Below, piece after piece: positions 25,952 through 37,990 of a stretch of DNA of 64,000 nucleotides. How positions within the stretch are numbered: the stretch's first letter is position 1; each line of letters starts with the position of its first letter. This DNA comes from Aphrophora alni (Eukaryota > Arthropoda > Insecta > Hemiptera > Aphrophoridae), in assembly GCA_963513935.1 (NCBI GenBank), contig OY740769.1, positions 66,980,984 to 67,044,983 on the forward strand, in the 5' to 3' direction. A program made the position numbers and the translations under genes. Below the pieces are notes generated by a model. It searched no databases. It had not been told where the DNA came from and saw only the letters and a program-made list of their open reading frames with translations.

Positions 25952-26525
25952 TTAATGGATAAGGAATTTTAATTAAAAAACCAAGTAATAGAATTAATTA
26001 GTAATAGAATTAGGTGATGAGAAGTAAATTGTTTAATAGACACCAGTAGCAATGCCATATGTAGCCAAGAAAGATGGTACATAGAAAATATATAGGGAAA
26101 GCAGAAAAGTTACCACTTACAGGAATTAGAATTTGACAATGATAAGAAGAAGAAGTAAAAGAGTAGAGAAGATAGTTAAAAGTCTTTGGGAGAATAAAAT
26201 ATGATTTACAATGTTCTCTAGTGCCAGAGTTAATTAAGGAAGTTGTTGATTCCGCCAAGCCAATCAGAATATGCATCCCCACTCCTAGACATAACAGACA
26301 TGAGCATTACATTCTTTCTTTCTCATACCCATAAATGGTTTTAACGTCTGAAAAGAATAACAGAGTCACATGACTCAGTTGTTAAGAGTGGGAACTCTGG
26401 TTAAGAGAGATGTACAACATGAATAGGAACCCTAAGTTAAGGTAAAGGTGTAGATAATTGTATAATGAAGTTGAACTGTATGTAAATTACTATATATAGA
26501 CAATACGTTTATGTGTTATGCTAGT

Positions 26526-26606
26526 GTTTGATTGGGGATCATGAGGGAAGCCAAACCCCCTCTTTATAGGTGTAGGTACTATGCATCTCCTCTGCGGGGT
26601 TGTGAT
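26526..26606 (+). repeat. interspersed repeat R, copy 1
   Basis: GTTTGATTGGGGATCATGAG, GGAAGCCAA, TAGGTG and CATCTCCTCTGCGGGG blocks recur in the same order at 51686-51762. GC content is higher than the surroundings. The region upstream (26400-26520) also resembles 51590-51680 weakly, so the full repeat may be longer. Element type unknown. Confidence 0.55.
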
Positions 26607-27072
26607 TTTTCTGAACAGTTGTTATAAATTTATTGAATTAGCTTAATTTTTGCACATTGTCAGTTATTCCATAGAACAATTTAGTATAAAAAGTTTTTTT
26701 TTTTTTTTTTTAGAAATAAACTAAATTTAATTCTAAACAGCCGTGCCCAATACATATTTTAAAATTTATGAAAAACACCAAGTAAAATATGATAGATAAT
26801 GTTTGCTAATTAAATATATATTATAAATTTGAAATTATGAAATTTTAAGATAGTTCAGAAGGAAACAATTCTGAGGATAAAATTGTTTCTTGTGAAAAAT
26901 GCAAATCTGTACAAGTTGTATGTATAGTGATACTGTAACAAATATATGTTACAAATGCATGTACATGTATGTAGTATACAAATGCTGGTATACTGGGAGT
27001 AAAAAAAATCCTCAATTGGTGATAAAAATTATTATTGTTAAATTTAATTACAAATTTAAAGAAAATCCTCAC

Positions 27073-27298
27073 CTAAATGGTACATTTGCTTCACTAACAG
27101 CAATGTCAAGAAGACTTGGTTCCAATTCCATTCCACGAAGCATAATGTTTTGTTCTTCCCACCATTTTTCCATGAATGGTATCTTTTCTTCAATACTTAA
27201 ATTAGGATTTACTTCTATCGGATAATATTTCTTCAACAATATTTCAGATTCTTTTAAAAAAGCTTCTGGCAAGTTTGGACATTTTTGTTCAAAAACAC
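27073..27298 (-). CDS. NT5C3: cytosolic 5'-nucleotidase III, exon 3
   Basis: A 226-bp exon with a TGTTTGTAG acceptor and an AG|GTGAGG donor. The leading GT completes a Cys codon with the T left by exon 2; 74 codons follow, and AG is left over for exon 4. Blocks LLKKYYPIEVNPNLSIEEK and FMEKWWEEQN match the family cap region, where the usual pattern is KYYPIEVDP then a hydrophobic-rich MVEWW-like run. No internal stop. This is the part of the HAD cap that shapes the nucleotide pocket. Confidence 0.95.
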
Positions 27299-28312
27299 CT
27301 ACAAACATTTTTAAAACCTAAATGTCAAAATGTTTATAAAAACATATCAAATTCAAACAAAGTTTAGAAAACAAGTAAAAATCTAAAACATTTATAGATT
27401 CAGCCTTTATATTTTAAAATAAGTAATTTGACAAGTTTATAAGAATATGAATTTTAAAAGACAAGACTTGTATATAAAAGTAGCCTATGTATAAAACAAT
27501 AAATTTATTTAAAAATCATTTTGGTATGCAGCTATATAGAATTTCCTTATTAGAGGAAATAACAGTTCTATAGGAAACTCAACCAATTATAAAGATGTGA
27601 AAGTGATTTTATACATTTTGACTAGTTTTTTGCATTTACTAACAACTATATGTTCATGAATTGCAAATATTTAATAATCAGGTTTAAAATTTAAAAGTTC
27701 AAGGTTAAAAATTTCACTTTAAATTTCAGGTTTAAATCATTTCACCTTAAATATTTTTGATCATAGAAGGTTGAGATTGATATCATTAGATGTGGATGCA
27801 GAATTAAGATCTCCATCCAGTTTTTGACATAATTTTACACATCGTGACTAAAATGGTAAAGTAGAGAAAGTGCAAATTGGCTACTTTACAGGAGAGCTAA
27901 AAAACACTTCAAAGTTCAACCAAAAATCTGGTATTAGTGTTATTTATTCTTGAACAACTGATCTTAAAACCTTGAAAAATGCTGTAAAAAATGTTAATTA
28001 TTAAAATATGCCAAATGACTATATTTACCAAAAATGTCAGTTTCGTTAGTTTACCAAAGTGATTATCTTGTACATATCTTGTTTGTTAGGCTACGGTGAA
28101 GTAGCGAAACTGAATTATTGTTTATGTTTAATGCTTATTTTCACCTGTTATAATTGTTTGTGAGATGAGGGAATAGAGTAAAAAATAACGTGAGTATGAA
28201 TCAACACAAGAAATGTAAATTTAATGAATTAAAATCTAAAAAAGTACAACCAAATCAACAAATGAATGTTTGAAATATAAATATTTTCAAAAGTAACATC
28301 ATTTAGCTCTGA

Positions 28313-29606
28313 TTACTCAGTATCATATTCTTCAGATTCATCTGGTTCTGGGAGGGCATCTCGTAAACTATGTTCAGAGGGGAGATTGTTGTAAAAGTCG
28401 TGATAAATATGTGGAATCTGCAGATCTTTACAGAGTTTTTGAAGGTCTTTCAGCTTTTTTGTCGAAACTGGGAATCTCATCTTGTAAGGCTTCACTAAAG
28501 AGTTATTTGATGGCCTGCCCCTTTTATTTTTGTTCACCTTTACAACGTACTTAACAAAAGATGCATCTTCTGCGTACTCCGTTCTTACAAATACAGAATC
28601 TCGGTGAGTTGTCCTGTATTGAAACCAAACGGCTTTGTTGAAAGGTAGGTGGTTATTTTTTTGTCATTATTTTCCGGGTCCACAAAAATAACCTTGTCTA
28701 GGCCTACAGAAAAATCTATAAAGTCGTCATGGCACAAAGGCATCACCTCAAATGGTTTTACTTGGCACCACCCCTCGGGAGTAAAAATTGGAACATTTTT
28801 ACTCTGTTGTTCTATTTTGGCATGTATGGAGTCACACTCCATTTGACTATAACCAGGTTCAAAAAATCTGTGATCAATTTGCTTGATTGTGGGATGCTCC
28901 TTAATAACATGCATGCACATTGAAATGAATTTGGATTTTTTTTTGTTGTCTCCCACAGCTATCCGACATCATTCTAACAAGTTCAACATTGGTCTATCTC
29001 ATTAAAAATGTATAGATGCAGGTAAATACCTCTGTACTGCCTCGGTTTCCTTCTGTCTCATCCCAGACACAGCAGGTGACACTTGCGTCCTTAAGATTGT
29101 AGATGGTAAGGTTGTACACAGCCAACTTTCTGACATAGAAGAATGGTGACAGCTTGAAGGTCTGATTGGATTGCCAAAACATTATGTTGTTCTTTTGCAT
29201 CTTCCTTGTTTTTGTCTCTGATTTTTTGTGTGGCTTCTTTACGTTCACAGTGCTCAATATACTGACTATCATCATAACCAGCATCGTGTTTTTGTTCTTC
29301 GTGAGCTATTCATTTCTTGCATTGATCTTTTTTGGGTTTGTGAAATTTGAGTTTGTACTCACGAAAGATCCATCTATACTTCTCAAAAGATACTGGATTC
29401 TTGTTTTCTTCAATGCACTTTTTTTGTACAAGTTGTGCATAATTGTTACATTTAATGCACTGTCTAGATATTGGTGCTCAGATTTTTTACGTGCGTAATG
29501 GGATTCCATTCTTGGGAAAGACAAAATATGCTCTCTGATGACCTTCTCAGTGGTAGGGTGTACTTTATTTGGTGGATCTTTCTTTCCTCTGTGATATTAT
29601 CACTAC
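28313..29606 (-). pseudogene. DUF7869-type (transposase-like) protein, broken
   Basis: Read from 29606 down, the fragments are FPRMESHYARKKSEHQYLD near 29515 (the conserved ESHYCR.K..YL block, with Cys read as Ala); then FFYVRKLAVYNLTIYNL and CCVWDETEGNRGSTEV near 29050-29150 (the YKR-L-YN and MWDE blocks); then SDSCG with a frameshift near 28960; then FEPGYSQMECDSIHAKIEQ near 28840-28900. The last frame, 28537-28313, is a basic RGRPSNN run and an acidic C-terminus. Conserved acidic residues (WDE, SDSCG, ECDSIH..IE) suggest an RNase H-like nuclease, which is inference. At least three frameshifts or stops are present. Confidence 0.75.
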
Positions 29607-29790
29607 TCACTACTTTCACCTAGTACTCCAGGTCCGACATTATTATTATTAGATGCCTCTTCTCTGTGTAGGTCTACAGAGTTTTGTCCATCTATGGCAG
29701 TTACAAAATATGACAGCCTTCTTGAGTGCCCAGTTGGCCTGTGGTTCTCAGCGTGAATTAAATCTTCATTATCACTGTCATCAATATACT
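29607..29790 (-). pseudogene. N-terminal acidic exon of the DUF7869 element
   Basis: After a TCTTTTCAG acceptor at 29791, the frame reads EYIDDSDNEDLIHAENHRPT and then SYFVTAIDGQ until a stop near 29607. It is low in cysteine and rich in Asp/Glu, typical of the disordered N-terminus of such proteins. It joins the exon at 29970-30021 in frame only if the intron between them uses a GC donor (GAAG|GCAAGT). The join across the stop to the main domain requires a lost frame. Confidence 0.5.
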
Positions 29791-29969
29791 CTGAAAAGAA
29801 TAATTAAAATATAGGACCAATTGGACTTCATATTTAATGCTAAAAACTAGGTCATAGCCAGAAGTTTCAAGCAGATCCTGCATAACTATCACAATGAGAA
29901 CTAAACCTTGTTACATTATTAGTTAGGCCTAGGCCTATAAGTTCTTGTCAAGATTAAAATTGTACTTGC

Positions 29970-30021
29970 CTTCAAAACATGGACGATATTCATCACTGTC
30001 GTTGCTATCAGCAAAACAAAA
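29970..30021 (-). pseudogene. upstream exon of the DUF7869 element (GC donor)
   Basis: A 52-bp candidate exon between a GACTTTTCAG acceptor (30022-30024 is the CAG) and a GAAG|GCAAGT donor. It reads FCFADSNDSDEYRPCFE and continues into EYIDDSDNED with a split Glu codon. The shared Asp/Ser/Glu style on both sides supports the join. No start codon is visible in it. Confidence 0.45.
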
Positions 30022-30839
30022 CTGAAAAGTCACTCACTGTTGTGTGTTGTATTTAATCAGCTGATTCCACAGAGGATAGAGGAAGCTGTTGCTTTAAACA
30101 GAGCTAGTGTAGTAGAGTTAAAAAAATTAAAGAATATTTTATTTTATTGAGGTGCAATCCAATCATTTTTTATTTACACTATTTCAGCACTTGAAATCTT
30201 CACTTAGGTAAAGCTACGAATGTGCCACTTTCGTCAGTTTGACCTTTTGCAATATAAATAATACGCTATGGTAAAAGCACGAATGTGGCATATTCGTTTG
30301 TTTACCAGTGGATAGTTCATATACGACTATTTAGCATTGTGAATAAGGAAGCAAAGGCAGATTCGTTAAAATAAACGTAGTGACCATTGTCGTTAATATT
30401 GGTTCTGCACATTCGTTGTTTTACTGGAGTGTAAATCTCTCTCGGCACTTTTTATTTTGCGCATTAGCTCAGATTCGACAATTTTGCACATTCGCTACTT
30501 TACCATTTTGGTCACGACATATTGTAGTTGAATTATTGCAAAACCACAAGCAAGAAAGTTAATATATTGTCAACTTACCATTGCCAATAGTCTAAAATTT
30601 TGTTAAATGTAAACAACATCATTGATTTTGGCTATTCATCAAGTTTAAGTTGGAGATTTCTTCTCCATTGTCATTAAACACATAACATTTATAAAATCAA
30701 TACTTAACACAAAATACACAAATACATAAATTACAGTCATAAACACAATGGATCATTAAAATGATTTGACAAGTCTAGTGGCCTTACTGTCTCAAACTAT
30801 ATTGCAGTGTAATGTACCAGAAAGAAATTTAAGGCTTCA

Positions 30840-31660
30840 AATCCTGCTGTTGCAGACAAACCCTTTGCTACTGCAACTTTAAATAAAATGACATTGTGTG
30901 CCAACTGTGATGAATTATCCAAAACCATTAAATTACAAACAAATCAGGTGGCTCAACTATTGGCCATTTTCCCCCAATGTGATACTGATAACACCATCTT
31001 CCGAAAACAAACTCTATTTCTCCTCCAGAGGTAATGGCATCCACTTCTAAAATCAACTTGAGAAATAAGGTTTAAAAAGTCACACCTGTGACAACGATAA
31101 AGCCTTCATTACCAGCAATAAACATTTTTTTTAAAAACAAGTCTGAACCATCTATAAACAAAAATGGAAAAGTAGAGAGGTTCCCTGTATATCCATTCGG
31201 GTGGGTTTACCAACCATTCCCTAAATCACCTCAAGGGTCTTCTCACTCCTCAAAACCTGACTTTTCAGTTGAGTATGATATATAGCCTGAGACACTAAAC
31301 AACCTGTTGATAATTTTAGCCCAGCAGGTGGAAAGAATAATATAGCTTGTAAATTGATTTCAATTTTGACACATTCCATTATGTAAAATTTTAAAAAATC
31401 TAGATTAAAAATATGGCTTTAAATTGAAACATAAACAGTGTAATACAGTAAAACAATTAATGGTATGAGAATTCAAATTGAAGATCTAAAGATTGTTGTC
31501 CGTAAGACATCCCCTTTAATTATTTGCCTACAAGAGATACACCTTCATCAACTCCACTCATTTAATTTGAGGGAGTTTTCAGTTTATCAATCGGATTTTG
31601 TCACTACAGAAAGTGCTAAGGGTGGAGTGGCAATACACTAGCAGTGTAGTTCAAGACCAT
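30840..31660 (+). pseudogene. LINE 5' part: ORF1 end and endonuclease start
   Basis: A plus-strand frame ending at 31285 (PVYPFGWVYQPFPKSPQGSS) looks like the end of ORF1. From 31458 the reading NGMRIQIEDLKIVVRKTSPL then IICLQEIHLHQLHSFNLREF then SDFVTTESAKGGVAIH is the beginning of an apurinic-type endonuclease domain of a Jockey/I-type LINE: the LQETHL block with Thr read as Ile, and the AKGGVAI block. It breaks off at a stop at 31640. The same endonuclease block is found at 37875-37990 in the other orientation. Confidence 0.75.
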
Positions 31661-31800
31661 GAGCCCACTACATATTGTCAAATAATTATAATTGTCTGTA
31701 TGTTTGTGAATATAATTTATATATTAGAGTGTTTTGTGTGATGTATTGACTTTATTAATGTTATTTGCTTGATGGCAATGGAGTGGAATCTCTAACTTAA

Positions 31801-32610
31801 CCCTCGTCACGTCAAACGACTCATAACGACCCATCCGTCGGTCATTCATCGACCGTAAAACACGTAATTTGCAATTCAACATTTCTCCCACTTACAATCG
31901 TCCTATCGCAATAAATAAAATACCGTTGAAAAGCTAATGTTCGGTAGATTCATAATCATGCAAAAAAAAATAATAATTACCACAAAACGTTATAAATAAT
32001 ATTCCAAAAATTGCTAAACTTTGCATATATTTGATACGTAACGTCAAAGATTTGCACTGACAAGTTGTAAACAAAACTGACGTCATTTTTCTCTAATATT
32101 CCCAATTCGATATTTCTGTCAAACAGATCGAACATAACACTGTTCGATAGATCGCATCTTTGTCTTTCGATCTGTGCCTTTCAAATCGTTCTATCTGTTA
32201 TAGTTTTTATTATATAAAAATTAAACAAAATCAAGAATTTTAACTCATTTTTACACGATAAAAATTACATTTTTTTCAATTCAACTTTTATCCTAGTAAA
32301 TATTATTTTATCGATATGAATTATATATCACTGTAAAGATAATGTTTCAATCTTTCATAATCAAGTTTAGCAAAATCCATCACACGAAAACTCTATTTTC
32401 TAGCTGACTTTTTCGCTCGATCGCGTCACTTGCCGTGACCGGGTTTATGTAGAAAATTCTGTTCTCTGTGTTCATGTGATTTTACGAAATGGTAATACTT
32501 GTCCAAATGCCACAAGTTGACAATATTATATAGTATTTTTCTTTCTTTTTCAATCTGTGCTTTACAGATTTTTCTATCTGTCATATATCGCGAGATATAT
32601 CTATGAGCAA
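31801..32610 (+). mobile_element. piggyBac-type element, copy D, 3'-truncated
   Basis: TTAA at 31797-31800 is followed by CCCTCGTCACGTC. The next 800 bases follow copies A and C: ACGTAATTTGCAATTCAACA, then AATGTTCGGTAGATTCATAA, then ACACTGTTCGATAGATCGCA. The 3' half and right TTAA are missing; the LTR region begins in its place near 32620. Confidence 0.65.
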
Positions 32611-32619
32611 GGTAAATGA

Positions 32620-34358
<1,739 letters not shown>

Positions 34359-34376
34359 TGGCGCCCAACTTTAATA
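34359..34376 (+). other. primer-binding-site-like sequence
   Basis: TGGCGCCCAACTTT immediately follows an LTR-like end (GTTGCCA). The identical 14-mer lies at 58127-58140 after the second LTR. TGGCGCC at this position is the usual start of a tRNA-derived PBS in LTR retrotransposons. Confidence 0.55.
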
Positions 34377-34799
34377 GCATTTAGCTATCTTTTTATAAGT
34401 AATTAAATTCAAAACCCACATTTTTGGAAGATTACAGATGATAGCCTAAGTCTTTTCTACTAGATCCTTGAAGCATTGATGCTCTGCTCACTCAAGGTTC
34501 CTTAGTATGGTGTAATGATCACAAGCTGCCCAAAGATTCAATCTCTCTTGTTGTTTCTTCTGCTACTAGGGTTTTCATCTACTGGTGTCTTGGAAATAGA
34601 GAAATTAAATGAAGTTCTTCAGGTTATGTAAATTCAAAAATTACTTTGAAATTGAAGAAGTTGCTAGTTGAATAAACTATTTCGATATTATCCAGCAAAT
34701 TAATAATTGTAGACTGATTATTAAAATATTGTAATATCACTATTCTCCAGGGCTCACTATAGTGGCAATCCCAAGGGATCGTAGCTGGACCTATAACAT

Positions 34800-34925
34800 T
34801 TTAAATATTCTTTTGTATTAGATCCCTCTCTTTCATCTTTCCTCTTTGATAACATCTGTCTTAACCAACTCTTGTTCGCTTCCAAACTTGATGCTATTAG
34901 AGTATTTGAAGGCTAGGGTATTTTA
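34800..34925 (+). repeat. interspersed repeat, copy 2
   Basis: The counterpart of 404-545. TCCCTCTCTTTCATCTTTCC, ACCAACTCTTGTTCGCTTCC and GATGCTATTAGAGTATTTGA align in order with the first copy. Confidence 0.45.
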
Positions 34926-35735
34926 AAATGACTCTTTCATTAAAAAAACTTTTATAACGAGGTATTTTTCTAAAAAATGACCAACCAATTCCATACATTC
35001 TGAAGTTGTAAAGTATTTATTAAATCAGCCTCTACATTTAAATATGTAAATAATTGTGTCTGTTTATGTATTAACATTTACAAGTTCCGTAGTTTGTTTA
35101 TTTGGACTAAATATGAGAAACTAACAATTGAATTACCTTAATGGTTTCCGCCAGGTGACTTCTTTTTTAAAAAACTAACGCAAATATCTTGGACAAAAAA
35201 AAAATGTCAAGGAATATGTTTAAAAATGGTGACTATTGAAAATTGTTTTCTATATATTTATGCAATAATTAAAATATATAAGACAGTAAATTAAGAATAA
35301 TATATTATTTAGATTTAATTTTGCATATAATGACACTAACAATAAATTCTATTATAAAAGATAAAAAAATTGATCACTAAACTTTTAACTTCGGACAATA
35401 GCCTACCAAAATTAAAACTTAAAATTATCACAAGTTTTGAAGACTTATTTTAATAAACATATTTCGAAGACTAGACAATTATCATCAATACCCTCAACCA
35501 GCAGCAGAAACAAAAGTGAATTTTGAATATTTGAAAACTGTTGGTATAGCGATATATAAAGTTAAAACTCTAGGACTATTAATAAGTATTTAAATAATAT
35601 AATATCTTACAAATTATAAAAAGCTATAATAATAATAAAAATATATACTATACTAAATGTTGAGCTTGACTTATGAGAAAAATTATACAGTATAACAAAC
35701 ACACAGAACACAATTCTCATAAAAAATACGCCTAA

Positions 35736-35780
35736 GTATAAGACGTGTTTCAACGACAAGGTAGTCCTCTTCAGCGATAC
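35736..35780 (-). ncRNA. hammerhead ribozyme-like motif, left arm, decayed
   Basis: On the minus strand: GTATCG, CTGAAGA, a stem II reading GGACTACCTTGTCGTT, GAAAC, ACGTC, then TTATAC. The core and the GTC cleavage site are kept, but stem I has one mismatch plus a wobble (GTATCG against TTATAC) and stem II has one change. It faces outward from the palindrome centre, opposite to the motif at 35847-35891. Confidence 0.55.
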
Positions 35781-35846
35781 ACCAGCTACACCAACCAAAC
35801 CACAACTGATACAAATCTCAGTTGTGGTTTGGTTGGTGTAGCTGGT

Positions 35847-35891
35847 GTATCACTGAAGAGGACGACCTTGTCGTTGAAACGCGTCTGATAC
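35847..35891 (+). ncRNA. hammerhead ribozyme motif, right arm
   Basis: Order on the plus strand: stem I 5' strand GTATCA (35847-35852), core CTGAAGA (35853-35859), stem II ACGAC/GTCGT with a CTT loop (35862-35874), core GAAAC (35876-35880), a minimal stem III GCGTC ending in the GTC cleavage site (35885), then the stem I 3' strand TGATAC (35886-35891). The two stem I strands are perfect complements. Short type I hammerheads with tiny stem III are known from Penelope-like elements. The CUGAAGA core differs from the classic CUGAUGA at one position, and one extra G precedes stem II. Confidence 0.75.
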
Positions 35892-36231
35892 TTAGGCGTA
35901 TTTTTTATGAGAATCGTGTTCTCTGTGTTTGTTATACTGAATAATAAAAATGATAAAAAATATCATAAATTATAAATTATAAAGTAAGATTTTATAAAAA
36001 CAAATAAATTGCTACCCTTCTATTCTAAACCCTTCATTTTCTAGTTCTGGGTATCTCAAATGTGAACTGGCCTCAGAATCTATCATACAAATAACCTCAA
36101 TACATTTACTTACTTTGTAAGTTTGCTTAAAGCTTGACAACTTATATTATTTATGATACACTAGAAAAGAATAGATAAATATAAAAAACTTCTATGACTA
36201 CCTTGTTTAAAATATCATTAAATAAACTTAC

Positions 36232-36400
36232 AAAAACTTGAAAGTGTTGGTTCACCATTGACATGGTATTTTGTTAGAGTTCTGTCGTAATCAGCAATTA
36301 TTTGTAGGTGATCTCTACCATCTCTTATAAGTTTGTTTAGTTTTTCCAACAAAACTTCTGGGTTTTTTATTTTAACATGATCACTGCTTAATTCTTTTAA
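36232..36400 (-). CDS. NT5C3: cytosolic 5'-nucleotidase III, exon 2 (HAD motif I)
   Basis: A 169-bp exon with a GTTTTTTCAG acceptor and a TTTTT|GTAAGT donor. It encodes 56 codons plus one base. LKELSSDHVKIKNPEVLLEK resembles the family N-terminus. LQIIADYDRTLTKY carries HAD motif I (DxDxT): the first Asp (predicted residue 47) is the catalytic nucleophile and the second (49) the general acid. NGEPTLSSF follows, as in insect homologues. The frame is open and joins both neighbours in phase. Confidence 0.95.
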
Positions 36401-37564
36401 CTGAAAAAACATAATATATGTAACTAAAATGAGAACATTTTTAAATTGCTAAAAGAAAAGAAAACTGAAGAGATTTATAATTCTATGAAATGTTATGTAG
36501 GTACTTAGTTTTAGCTAATTTGTAATGTAGAATTATAGCTATTAGGATTCGACTATTATTATAGATTTGACTTTGAATATTGTACAAAATAAATTATGAG
36601 TTGATTTCAATTATATGTGAAATGAGATTTATTTTATTTATTTATTTTATTTTTTTGTTGATAAAAAGTTATGCTTAACAACATCGAATATAATTTAAGC
36701 AAATGAAAAATTATACCATTACCAAAATATACACTTAAAATTTTAGTACATGAAAGACTTGAAACTTAAAAATTTAATAAAAGTTTGACTTTTTTATGAG
36801 ATATCAATTTTCTGTGAATATCTCAAGTACTTTCAAAATGTGAACAAAATGACTGGGAAGTTAGATTGTAAAAATTCCGATGTGGTAACTAGCATGTATT
36901 GTTTACTGGAGAGTAATCTTGAAAATCTGATTAATAACTAGAGTACAAAACTTGTACAAAATTACTGAATAATCAGATTTATAAAATTTGATAATGGTAA
37001 TTACTGACTCCATAAAATATTTCAAATGTGTACAAAACTTTCTAATAGACGTGCAAAACAATGGTGAAGTCAAATAATGAAAACTCAATGGTGGTAATCA
37101 ATCATATAATTGGAGTTGAAGATGTACAAAGCTTTTAATACTTTTACAAAATGATTTTATAGAAGGAATTTTAAAATTCAATTGTCGTAATCCAACTAAA
37201 TGAAGCTATATTTACTCCTCTGTTTAACAATATGACATTTAAATCTTTAATTAGCCTAGCCGAGAATGGTCAAAATAGGTAAACCATTGCATTATTGACA
37301 CAAAAACATCTTTCAGTGGACCAATTAAGATGTTTATTTTTAAAACCATCATTTTGTTTTTTTTAAGAACTATAAGTTTTCTCCACAGTAACTTGCTCTG
37401 TAGGCTATAACATATGAGAAAGAAAAGTGAAGTGAAGATTTTTGAGTTACCAGTACCTAACTAGAGAACTGAAAAGAGCAATTCTGATGCTACATAACAA
37501 TAAAATAATTAAAATATGTTTTAAAATAAGAAAAATAGAAATTTTATATCTAAAAACTACTTAC
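36401..37564 (-). other. intron 1 of the 5'-nucleotidase gene
   Basis: A 1164-bp AT-rich intron between CAT|GTAAGT and CAG. No element or other gene was recognised in it. Confidence 0.75.
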
Positions 37565-37614
37565 ATGTTCCAATTTTATTTTCACTTCGATCATGTTAGG
37601 GTCTTGTTTTAGTT
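37565..37614 (-). CDS. NT5C3: cytosolic 5'-nucleotidase III, first visible exon
   Basis: A 50-bp exon after a TTTTGTTTCAG acceptor, with a CAT|GTAAGT donor. It contains an ATG at 37592-37594 that would give MIEVKIKLEH before exon 2, close to the length of short family isoforms. The frame is also open upstream of the ATG (LKQDPN), and the exon has an acceptor, so a further 5' exon (coding or UTR) beyond 37614 is likely. No promoter was identified. Confidence 0.7.
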
Positions 37615-37874
37615 CTGAAACAAAACCAGGTACGATCATTTATAACTAAATTTTTACATAATTTGTCTATTTGTATACCAAATACATATATTATCTTTTA
37701 TACAAAATACTATTGAAATTCCACCATATTTTATTTCCTTTTTTTTTAAATTTTAAGGTAAAAAACCATTTTGGTCATTATCGCCTTCAAAAAAATTTGC
37801 AAGAAGACGCTCCACCTTAAAACTTAGAAATAATACATTCAAACAATAACAAAACAAAACTGAAAACCCACTCA

Positions 37875-37990
37875 CAATAAAGGAATGGACTTGATGGATG
37901 TGAGTCTCTTGCAGGCAAATGACTAAAGGGGACGCGTTAGGAATCAGGATAGTTTTAGTTAGAACTATAGTCTAAGTTCTTTTTAAGAAG
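37875..37990 (-). pseudogene. LINE endonuclease fragment
   Basis: The minus strand reads LTKTILIPNASPLVICLQET then HIHQVHSFIVSGFSV. This is the LQETHI block of an apurinic-type endonuclease, close to the copy at 31458-31640. About 38 codons remain. Confidence 0.65.

Larger units (their letters stand above)
18072..27072 (-). other. intron 3 of the 5'-nucleotidase gene
   Basis: A 9.0-kb intron. It contains a three-unit tandem repeat, a LINE RNase H fragment, a Penelope-like element, a gag-like remnant and a piggyBac-type element. In 18072-19495, 19660-20370, 22173-22690 and 26610-27072 I see only unique AT-rich sequence with no supported feature. Confidence 0.8.
27842..30517 (-). mobile_element. 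DUF7869-protein DNA transposon with inverted ends
   Basis: The two ends are inverted copies. TCGTGACTAAAATGGTAAAG at 27842 pairs with the reverse complement of 30498-30517, TCGTGACCAAAATGGTAAAG, and the match continues for about 39 bases with three mismatches and one gap. The enclosed 2676 bp contain a minus-strand DUF7869-type coding region (28313-29606) plus an upstream acidic exon. CA flanks both ends and could be a 2-bp target duplication, but that is too short to prove. The motif GTAAAG..CGAATGTGC recurs several times in the right 310 bases. The enclosed protein is broken, so this copy is dead. Confidence 0.7.
35684..35945. repeat. ~260-bp palindrome carrying ribozyme-like arms
   Basis: The left arm (about 35688-35809) and right arm (about 35818-35940) are reverse complements over some 122 bases with about 10 differences, around an 8-base loop TACAAATC. 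Each arm contains ACAACTGA/TCAGTTGT next to the loop, a GGTGTAGCTGGTGTATC block, a hammerhead-like core and an ACTTAGGCGTATTTTTTATGAGA block. The arms have diverged independently, so the palindrome is not a recent assembly artefact. Confidence 0.9.
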
